Positions 50,928 to 57,324 of a stretch of DNA of 64,000 nt are shown one piece after another (positions within the stretch are counted from its first letter, which is position 1; each line of letters starts with the position of its first letter). Position numbers and translations under genes: made by a program. The notes under the pieces were generated by a model. That model searched no databases. It worked only from the letters and a program-made list of their open reading frames with translations, and was not told the DNA's origin. Origin of the DNA: Hamadaea tsunoensis DSM 44101 (GTDB lineage: Bacteria; Actinomycetota; Actinomycetes; Mycobacteriales; Micromonosporaceae); assembly GCF_000428945.1 (NCBI RefSeq), contig NZ_AUAX01000020.1:62001-126000 (forward strand), in the 5' to 3' direction.

Positions 50928-51031
50928 TGATCATGTAGCCCTATGTCGGCGAGAAAGCGCTCTCCTGTCGAGATGGCGTTACATGATCACGGCATGGCCG
51001 CCCCCATTGCCGGAATGGGGTTACATGATCA
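50928..51031. repeat. Three-arm TGATC phased repeat, subfamily 3
   Basis: TGATCATGTAGCCCTATGTC at 50928, inverted arms ending at 50989 and 51031 (GTTACATGATCA in both). Spacing 62 and 42 bp, total 104 bp. The centre has GAGAAAGCGCTCTC, comparable with the centre of subfamily 2. A lone arm of subfamily 4 is at 50818-50839. Confidence 0.75.
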
Positions 51032-51085
51032 TGGCGTTGGGCAGGCTCCCGTAGCAGATGCGGTGTCGCCGCCGAGGTTCACCCG

Positions 51086-51106
51086 GACTTTGTCCCGACT
51101 GTCCGA
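51086..51106 (+). repeat. TTTGTCGCGACTG box, diverged
   Basis: TTTGTCCCGACTGTCCGACA with two substitutions relative to the consensus; it faces the inverted box at 51139 rather than an array. Confidence 0.6.
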
Positions 51107-51135
51107 CATATACGCGATGCACACCAGTGGCCGAT

Positions 51136-51293
51136 GCCCATATCGGACAGTCGCGACAAAAGCCAAGGGAAGGGGTGAATCAGCGATCGGACGACGGTGA
51201 TGGATGCGTCGCCCCACTCAGCTGGCAGTGGAGGCCCCCCAGGGCCGGAACGGTCTCCCGCGCGAGGAGCGGAGGTGAGATCGACGAACCCGG
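51136..51293 (-). repeat. 3'-end repeat element, copy 4 (inverted)
   Basis: On the minus strand it starts CCCGGGTTCGTCGATCTCAC 80 bp after the stop of the small peptide gene and ends with the exact box at 51139-51159. Nearly the same length as copy 1 (158 bp). Confidence 0.85.
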
Positions 51294-51372
51294 GAAATAA
51301 AGATCTTGAATTTGATGTGGGCGGGAATGGCGAAAGGGCGGCCGATGGCCGCCCTCGCGAAGGTGTAGTGCG

Positions 51373-51564
51373 TCAGTGGCTGCTGGGGGACGGGCTCGCG
51401 ACCAGGCCGTCGCCCCACGGGGTGTCGGCGAGCACGACGCCCGAGGGACCGGCCGGGCGGCCCGGCGTCGTGGCGGCGATCCCGGCGAACGCGACGGCCG
51501 CGAGGCCGGCCGAGACGGCGAGCGTGCCGAGCAGGGTGATGACGCGGAAACCGTTGCGGCGCAT
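51373..51564 (-). CDS. Small secreted peptide with DTPWG motif, candidate signal peptide
   Basis: 63 residues. MRRNGFRVITLLGTLAVSAG begins an RR-containing signal or membrane segment ending near AFAGIAAT; the exported part contains VVLADTPWGDGLVASPSPSS and a final His. AAGGAG (complement of 51572-51577) lies 7 bases before the ATG, so translation is well supported. No Cys, so a lanthipeptide precursor is unlikely. It is divergent from the XRE-STAND regulator over 223 bp that hold repeated GCGATA sites. By position it could be a secreted signal read by that regulator; this is inference. Confidence 0.7.
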   Translation of the reverse strand: MRRNGFRVITLLGTLAVSAGLAAVAFAGIAATTPGRPAGPSGVVLADTPWGDGLVASPSPSSH

Positions 51565-51645
51565 GGGATTGCTCCTTCGTCTCGGCCCGACCCGGTGGCC
51601 CGTTTCGGTGCTGATCCCAAGCTATGAAGGCGCCCCTTCGGCTCC

Positions 51646-51719
51646 TTATCGCGCGGACAAGGCCCGGCGATAGCGATCCGGCCGCCGGACCAGGCGTGGC
51701 GATAACGCCGCGATAGCGC
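51646..51719. promoter_or_regulatory. Cluster of GCGATARCG sites in the peptide/regulator divergent region
   Basis: GCGATAGCG at 51668-51676, GCGATAACG at 51700-51708, GCGATAGCG at 51711-51719, and an inverted TTATCGCGC at 51646-51654. Two of them are spaced by 11 bp. They lie 70-140 bp upstream of the XRE-STAND start and are a candidate operator for it. Confidence 0.45.
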
Positions 51720-51787
51720 TGTCCCGAGGCTGGAAGTCAGGCGCGGTCGCGCCGGAGGCACGGGGACAGGCTTCTTGGGGGAACACG

Positions 51788-53098
51788 ATGACCACGATGT
51801 CGATACCACTGCAGTTCGGTGGCGTACTGCGGCATTGGAGAAAGCGCCGCGGCGTCACCCAGCAACAGCTCGCCGACCTGTCGACGGTGAGCGTGCGGGC
51901 GATCCGCGACCTGGAGATGGGCCGGGTCGCGCAGCCGCGGCAGGACACCGTCCGGCTCATCTGCGACGGGCTGGGACTGACCGGCCGGGCGCGGGCCGAG
52001 TTCCACGCGGCGGCCACCCGGCCGGACGACGCGCCGGACTGGTGGCACGAGCCGCCGGACCTGCCGCCCGCGTACGACCGGTTGATCGGGCGGACGGCGG
52101 AACTCGCGGACCTCGGCGAGGCGCTCGCGGGCGGGCAGCGGCTGACCGCTCTCGTCGGGGTGGCCGGCGTCGGCAAGACCCGGCTCGCGCTGGAGGTGGC
52201 GGCCGACTGCTACGACCGCTACCGGCTGCCCGTGCTCTGGTCGGCGTACGCGGGGCCGCCGGCGAATCCGACGGTGACCCTGATCCGCGCGGCACTCGGT
52301 GCCGGGGTCGCTCCGGTGGCCGCAGTCAGCGCGGCCGATCAGCTCGGCGCCGTCATCGGCGACCGGGACGCGGTCATCGTCTGCGACGGCTACGACGCGT
52401 CGACACTGGACGTCGCGGCGCTGACCGGGCTGCTGCGCGCCTGCCGGGGCCTGCGGATCGTGGTGACCTCGCGTACGCCGATCCCGGCCGGCGGCGTGTT
52501 CGCCCTGCCGCTCGCGCCGCTGCCGGTGCCGCCGGACGGCCTGGACCCGGCGGCGCTCCGCGAGATCGACTCGGTACGCCTGCTGCTGCACCACGCCCGC
52601 CGCAGCGGGGCCGAGCCGTGCCTTTCCGCCGGCAACGCAGACACGGTCGCGGCGCTGTGCCGGCGGCTCGACGGGTTGCCCGCCGCGCTCGCCGGGGCGG
52701 CATCCTGGCTGCTGTTCTACGATCCGGCCGCGTTGCTGGACCGGGTCGAGGCCGATCCCTTCGCGGTCATCGGCGAGCCCGCGACCGGCAGCGAACTGCG
52801 CGGCGCGCTGCGTACGTCGGTACGCGACCTGCCGCCGCAGGAGCAGGCGCTGCTGGCCGCCCTGACCGATCTCGGCGGCACGTTCTCGATCAGCCGCGCC
52901 GCGACCGTCGCCGGCCTGCCCGCGCAGTGGTGTGCGCGGCTGGCCCGCAACCTGTCCGTCCGCGGGCTGCTGCGCCCGCAGCCGCATCCGCCGGGCACGG
53001 AACCCCGGTTCGCCGTCCCGTTCCTGGTCCGGCACGCGGCCCAAACTGCCGGTGATCTGCCTGGTCAACCACCGATGATCGCGGCGGCCCGGTCCTAG
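51788..53098 (+). CDS. XRE-STAND (NB-ARC) transcriptional regulator
   Basis: 436 residues. Residues about 8-65 are an XRE helix-turn-helix (LRHWRKRRGVTQQQLADLS, VSVRAIRDLEMGRVAQP). A STAND ATPase follows with P-loop GVAGVGKTRLA at about 124-134, Walker B region VIVCDGYD, sensor VVTSRTP and GLPAALAGAASWLL. A winged helix region ends the protein; there is no TPR tail, so it is shorter than usual. GGGGGAA lies about 6 bases before ATG 51788. The gene precedes the mutase operon by 59 bp and is divergent from the DTPWG peptide, so it is the best candidate for the pathway-specific regulator. Confidence 0.88.
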   Translation: MTTMSIPLQFGGVLRHWRKRRGVTQQQLADLSTVSVRAIRDLEMGRVAQPRQDTVRLICDGLGLTGRARAEFHAAATRPDDAPDWWHEPPDLPPAYDRLIGRTAELADLGEALAGGQRLTALVGVAGVGKTRLALEVAADCYDRYRLPVLWSAYAGPPANPTVTLIRAALGAGVAPVAAVSAADQLGAVIGDRDAVIVCDGYDASTLDVAALTGLLRACRGLRIVVTSRTPIPAGGVFALPLAPLPVPPDGLDPAALREIDSVRLLLHHARRSGAEPCLSAGNADTVAALCRRLDGLPAALAGAASWLLFYDPAALLDRVEADPFAVIGEPATGSELRGALRTSVRDLPPQEQALLAALTDLGGTFSISRAATVAGLPAQWCARLARNLSVRGLLRPQPHPPGTEPRFAVPFLVRHAAQTAGDLPGQPPMIAAARS

Positions 53099-53157
53099 CG
53101 TCTGCCCAACACACCTTTCACCCCTCCCACGCACGACAAATGCGAAGGGTCACACCC

Positions 53158-53697
53158 ATGAATCTCGATGCGATAGACGGCGGCGCGGAGCTCGCCGACG
53201 CCCCGGTGCCGGGCGTACTCGCCCCGGCGCTGGACATCGTCGTGACGAGCGTGTCCTCCGACTCGCACACCTGGAACCTGGTCTACCTCCAGCTCGTCCT
53301 GGAGGAGATGGGCCACCGGGTGACCAACCTCGGCGCCTGCGTACCGGACGAGACGATCGTCGAGTCGTGCCGCACCGGCCGCCCCGACCTCGTCGTCATC
53401 AGCACCGTGAACGGCCACGGCCGCCACGACGGGCTGCGCGTCATCCGGACCCTGCGCGACTGCCCGGAGTTCGCGGCGCTGCCGGTGGTGATCGGCGGCA
53501 AGCTGGACACCGTCGGCGGCGCGGGCGGCCAGAGCGCCGCCGAGCTGCGCGCGGCCGGCTTCGACGGCGTCTTCCAGGACGCCGGCGCGATCACCGAGTT
53601 CCGCTCCTTCGTCGCGGCCCTGCCGGTCGCGGGCCTCACGACCGGGTGGGAGCCGCGGGCGCTGGTCGGCGCCGGCGAAGCGATGGCGGGTGCGTGA
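53158..53697 (+). CDS. Glutamate (methylaspartate) mutase, B12-binding small subunit
   Basis: 179 residues. Rossmann-like cobalamin domain: VTSVSSDSHTWNLVYLQLVL contains D35-S-H37, with His37 as cobalt ligand, VISTVNGHG and VVIGGKLDTVGG. The canonical D-x-H-x-x-G reads D-S-H-T-W-N here. The size and the neighbour fit the S subunit (GlmS/MutS/MamA) of glutamate mutase, which converts L-glutamate to 3-methylaspartate with adenosylcobalamin, rather than methylmalonyl-CoA mutase. ATG 53158 has GAAGGG at good distance; ATG 53140 lacks a site. Coupled to the catalytic subunit by TGATG. Confidence 0.88.
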   Translation: MNLDAIDGGAELADAPVPGVLAPALDIVVTSVSSDSHTWNLVYLQLVLEEMGHRVTNLGACVPDETIVESCRTGRPDLVVISTVNGHGRHDGLRVIRTLRDCPEFAALPVVIGGKLDTVGGAGGQSAAELRAAGFDGVFQDAGAITEFRSFVAALPVAGLTTGWEPRALVGAGEAMAGA

Positions 53698-55016
53698 TGG
53701 AAGGCGATCTCGTCGGTAGATCGTTCGGCGACGTCGTCCGTCGCCGGGCCGCCACGCACGGCCTGGTCGTCCAGCCCCGGATGGGGTTCGCCGACCCGGC
53801 GCGGATGCGGGCCGGGCTCGTCGCGACCCGGGGCGCCCGGGCGGCCACCGCCGGGACGATCACGCTCGACAGCTACACCCGCGTCGGCGACCACGAGTCC
53901 GTCCGGCTCGCCCTGCGGCGCGGCGACGACCTCAACGGCTTCCCGATCGTCGGCCACGGCCCGGACGCCACCGCCGCGATGATCGACGGCGTGGCCGGCC
54001 CGGACTTCCCGATCCAGGTCCGCCACGGCTCGCCCGATCCGCGGCACATCGTCGCCGCGCTGCTGGCGAGTGGTCTGGACGCCACCGAGGGCGGCCCGGT
54101 CTCCTACTGCCTGCCCTACAGCCGTACGCCGTTGCGCGACGCCGTCGACAACTGGGCGCGTACGTGCGAGGCGCTGGCCGGGGCGCGTACGCCCGAACGC
54201 GAACCCCACCTGGAGACGTTCGGCGGCTGCATGATGGGCCAGTTGTGCCCGCCGGCCCTGCTCGTGGCACTGAGCGTCCTGGAGGGGCTGTTCTTCTGGC
54301 AGCACGGCGTCCGCGACATCTCGTTCAGCTACGCCCAGCAGACGAACGCCGCGCAGGACGAGGAGGCGGTGGCGGCGCTGCACCGGCTGGCCGGCGAACT
54401 GCTGCCGCAGGCCCGGTCGCATGTCGTCGTCTACACGTACATGGGCGTGTTCCCGCGTACGGAGCAGGGTGCGCTGCGGCTGCTCGGCGACTCGGCCCGG
54501 CTGGCCGTGCGTACCGGCGCCCGGCGGCTGATCGTGAAGACGACCGCGGAGGCGTTCCGGATCCCGACCGTGGCCGAGAACGTGACCGCCCTGGAGTACG
54601 CGGCCCGGGTCGCGGCCGACGAGTTCCGCGCCGAGGCTCCGCTGGTCGGCGAGACCGGCCTCCACGAGCAGGCGAAGTCCATCGTGGACGCCGTCCTGGA
54701 ACTGTCCGACGACGTCGGCGCCGCTCTCGTGGCCGCCTTCGCGCGCGGCTGCCTCGACGTCCCCTACTGCCTGCACCCCGACAACGCGGGGCGTACGCGC
54801 GGCTATGTCGACGGCTCGGGCCGGCTGCGCTGGAAGCGCATCGGCGGGCTGCCGATCCGCGAGACCGCGGAGGTGATCTCGGGCCGGCCGATGTCCGCGG
54901 CCGAGCTGATCGACGCATTGTCCTATGTAGAGCTCAAGTACGACGCCGGCGCGCTGACCCCCGCGCGGCGGCCGGCCCTGATCGAGAAGACAACAGTGAA
55001 GGAGCGCGTGTCATGA
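53697..55016 (+). CDS. Glutamate (methylaspartate) mutase, catalytic epsilon subunit
   Basis: 439 residues, like the shorter actinomycete forms. TIM-barrel subunit with VVQPRMGFADPARMRAGL, TITLDSYTRVGDHESVRLA, then GFPIVGHGP, the IQVRHGSPDPRHI segment with an active-site Arg, ETFGGCMMGQLCPPALLVAL and VVYTYMGVFPRTE. It binds the substrate glutamate and works with the B12 subunit encoded upstream (TGATG overlap). The product, L-threo-3-methylaspartate, is a known building block of some actinomycete natural products. The stop overlaps the start of the ligase-like gene (ATGA). Confidence 0.9.
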   Translation: MEGDLVGRSFGDVVRRRAATHGLVVQPRMGFADPARMRAGLVATRGARAATAGTITLDSYTRVGDHESVRLALRRGDDLNGFPIVGHGPDATAAMIDGVAGPDFPIQVRHGSPDPRHIVAALLASGLDATEGGPVSYCLPYSRTPLRDAVDNWARTCEALAGARTPEREPHLETFGGCMMGQLCPPALLVALSVLEGLFFWQHGVRDISFSYAQQTNAAQDEEAVAALHRLAGELLPQARSHVVVYTYMGVFPRTEQGALRLLGDSARLAVRTGARRLIVKTTAEAFRIPTVAENVTALEYAARVAADEFRAEAPLVGETGLHEQAKSIVDAVLELSDDVGAALVAAFARGCLDVPYCLHPDNAGRTRGYVDGSGRLRWKRIGGLPIRETAEVISGRPMSAAELIDALSYVELKYDAGALTPARRPALIEKTTVKERVS

Positions 55017-56029
55017 CCCAGACCCAGCTGCCCGCGACGGCGGGCGAGTCGCTCGCCGGGCCGCCCGGACCCCGGGCGCACCTGACGTCGCCGGTGACCC
55101 AGGCCGTCCTGCGGGTGCAGAACCAGATCACGGCGGCCGCCCGCGAGTACCTGTCGGGCGACGGCTTCGTGGAGATGCTGCCGCCGATCATCGGCCCGGT
55201 CACCGACCCGGGCGCCCGCGGCGCCAAGCAGGTCGACATCGACTTCTACGGCCACCGCTACAAGCTGATGACCAGCGCCATCCTCTACAAGCAGGCGTCC
55301 CTGCTGGCCTTCAACCGGATCTTCTACATCGCCCCCAACGTACGCCTGGAGCCGCTGGAGACCTCGTCCACGGCCCGGCACCTGGCGGAGTTCCACCAGA
55401 TCGACGTCGAGGTGGCCCACGCGAGCCGGGACGACATCCTGCTCGTGGCGCAGGGCCTGGTCAGCCACATCATCCGGCGGGTGACCGGGACGATGGCGGC
55501 CGAGCTCGCCTTCCTCGGCCGCGACCCGCGCGCGTTCGACGCCCTGCTGGCCGGACCGTTCGGCCGGATGACCCACCACGAGGCGGCGGAGAGCCTGCAC
55601 GGGCTGGGCCACGACCAGGACCCCCACGCCGAGATCGACTGGTACGCCGAGCGCCTCCTGTCCGCCCAGCACGAGCGCCCGTTCTTCGTGACCGACTACC
55701 CGAAGGGGTCCCGGGGCTTCTACGACCGGGAGAACCCCGACCGGCCGGGGACCCTGATGAACTTCGACCTGATCGCCCCGGAGGGTTACGGGGAGCTGTG
55801 CAGCGGCAGCGAGCGCGAGTTCGAGTACCGCCGCATCATGGCCCGCATCCGGGAGACCGGCGAGAACCCGGCCAAGTACGGCTGGTACCTGGACCTGGTC
55901 CGCGAGGGCATCAAGAGCAGCTCCGGCTTCGGCATCGGCCTGGAGCGGCTGACCCGCTACATCGCCGGGCTCGACGCGACCTGGCAGGCGAACGCGTACC
56001 CGAAGCTGCCCGGGGTGGTGTCCCCGTGA
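55013..56029 (+). CDS. Stand-alone AsnRS/AspRS-like catalytic core (AsnA-type ligase)
   Basis: 338 residues. Class II synthetase catalytic core with motif 2 around Arg111 (NVRLEPLETSSTARHLAEFH) and motif 3 at about 305-313 (FGIGLERL, Arg312). ELCSGSEREFEYRRI corresponds to the Asx-type tRNA synthetase core. The N-terminal OB-fold anticodon-binding domain is absent: the protein starts in the core with LRVQNQITAAAREYL. In archaea such paralogues make asparagine from aspartate and ammonia through an aspartyl-adenylate. Here it probably activates aspartate or 3-methylaspartate. AAGGAG at 54999-55004 supports the start. Confidence 0.85.
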   Translation: MTQTQLPATAGESLAGPPGPRAHLTSPVTQAVLRVQNQITAAAREYLSGDGFVEMLPPIIGPVTDPGARGAKQVDIDFYGHRYKLMTSAILYKQASLLAFNRIFYIAPNVRLEPLETSSTARHLAEFHQIDVEVAHASRDDILLVAQGLVSHIIRRVTGTMAAELAFLGRDPRAFDALLAGPFGRMTHHEAAESLHGLGHDQDPHAEIDWYAERLLSAQHERPFFVTDYPKGSRGFYDRENPDRPGTLMNFDLIAPEGYGELCSGSEREFEYRRIMARIRETGENPAKYGWYLDLVREGIKSSSGFGIGLERLTRYIAGLDATWQANAYPKLPGVVSP

Positions 56030-57324
56030 GCGTGTTGCGGGCGGCGACCTTCGCCGAGACCGACGTACGCCGCCGCGCCCGCCTCGGCGCCGCGGCGGCG
56101 TTCCCCGACGCGGACGGCTACGGGACGGCGCTGTTCGGCGCCGACCCGGGCCGCCCGGCCGGCGACGAGATCGACACCGCCCGGCTCGTGCCGCCGGTGT
56201 TCATGCCGCAGCGGCTGGAGAAGCTGATCGACCTCGGCCGCGAACCGCTCTACGGCGACGTCGACCTGACGACCGCGATCGGCGGTTTCACCTCGCCGCT
56301 GCCCGTCTACGTCTCGGCGTTCGGCTCGACCCAGGTGGCCAGCTCGAACCTGGGCCACGCGGTCAGCGAGCAGGCCGGTCGGCTGGGTGTGCCGATGGTG
56401 ATCGGGGAGAACATCGTGCCGATGAACGGCTACGGCCGCATCGACGCCGACACCGAGCGTACGCTGCTGGGCCGCCTGCACAGGTACGCCGAGCACGTCC
56501 CCGACGGGACCGGCGGCGTGGTCGTCCAGCAGTCCACCGAGGACGCCGATGCCGAGGTGTGGAACCTCGTCTACAGCGACCCGGCCGCGACCCGGCTGAT
56601 GGACACCGGCCGGCTGGCCTTCGAGCTGAAGGTCGGCCAGGGCGCCAAGCCGGGCCTGGGCGGCATGACGGTCGTCAGCGACGAGGTCGGCCGCCAGGTG
56701 TCGGAGCAGTTCGCCATCGACCCGATCTTCGGCCCGGACGCCGGCCGGGTCCTGCGGTGCGGGGCGCCGGGCACGTTCACCGACGAGATCCTCCGCCAGC
56801 AGATCCGGTTGATGCGCAACAACTTCCCGCGGGCGCGGATCTGGGTCAAGGTCCACCCGGGCCGCGACATCGCCCAGGTGACCCAGGTGGCCTGGGCGGC
56901 CGGGGCCGACGCGGTGACCGTCGACGGGGCCGAGGGCGGCTCCGGCTGGGCGCCGCTGGCCTTCCTCAACCACGTCGGCCTGCCGCTGGCCGAATGCCTG
57001 CGCCGCATCGAGCGGCCCGCCGCGTACTGCCTGCTGGCGTCCGGCCGGATGGCCGACGGGGCGCGGATCGCCAAGACCCTGATCCTCGGCGCCCGCGCGG
57101 CGGGGCTCGGCCGGGCGGCGCTGATCGCCGCCGACGAGGACCCCCGGGCCGGCCTGACCCGGCTGCTCGACAGCATCGCCCTCGAACTCCGCCTCGTCAT
57201 CAGCGCCCTGGGCAAGTACAGCCCGGCCGCGCTCGACGCCGACGACATCTGGCTCCCGCAGCATCCGGTCACCGTGGCCGGCCGCGTACCGGAAGGGACG
57301 AACAATCATGAGTATCACCACTGA
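56026..57324 (+). CDS. FMN-binding glutamate-synthase-like oxidoreductase
   Basis: 432 residues. (beta/alpha)8 FMN domain of the glutamate synthase type: YVSAFGSTQVASSNLGHAVS, GENIVPMNGYG, QGAKPGLGGMTV near residue 206, KVHPGRDIAQVTQVAWAAGA and VDGAEGGSGWAPLAFLNHVG. The C-x(5)-C-x(4)-C [3Fe-4S] motif of glutamate synthases is absent, so electrons must come from elsewhere or the chemistry differs. There is no amidotransferase domain. GTG 56026 overlaps the ligase stop. It may aminate or oxidise the activated amino acid; substrate unknown. Confidence 0.85.
   Translation: MSVLRAATFAETDVRRRARLGAAAAFPDADGYGTALFGADPGRPAGDEIDTARLVPPVFMPQRLEKLIDLGREPLYGDVDLTTAIGGFTSPLPVYVSAFGSTQVASSNLGHAVSEQAGRLGVPMVIGENIVPMNGYGRIDADTERTLLGRLHRYAEHVPDGTGGVVVQQSTEDADAEVWNLVYSDPAATRLMDTGRLAFELKVGQGAKPGLGGMTVVSDEVGRQVSEQFAIDPIFGPDAGRVLRCGAPGTFTDEILRQQIRLMRNNFPRARIWVKVHPGRDIAQVTQVAWAAGADAVTVDGAEGGSGWAPLAFLNHVGLPLAECLRRIERPAAYCLLASGRMADGARIAKTLILGARAAGLGRAALIAADEDPRAGLTRLLDSIALELRLVISALGKYSPAALDADDIWLPQHPVTVAGRVPEGTNNHEYHH

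Noticed and set aside
4562-51031. CRISPR array as explanation for the TGATC repeats
   Set aside because: Only three or four arms per element, in opposite orientations, with no unique spacers of constant length and no cas gene.
4562-51031. Integron attC sites or IS200/IS605-type ends
   Set aside because: The arms do not show the attC core GTTRRRY, and no integrase or TnpA-like gene is in the window. A MITE or REP origin remains possible but is not shown.
51373-51564. Lanthipeptide or lasso precursor
   Set aside because: No Cys in the peptide, and no modification enzymes (LanB, LanC, LanM, lasso cyclase) nearby.
53158-55016. Methylmalonyl-CoA mutase or methionine synthase components
   Set aside because: The catalytic subunit is the 440-residue MutE type with its typical motifs, and the B12 subunit is a free small protein as in glutamate mutase.
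55013-56029. Housekeeping asparaginyl- or aspartyl-tRNA synthetase
   Set aside because: The anticodon-binding OB domain is missing and the gene is coupled to mutase and exporter genes.
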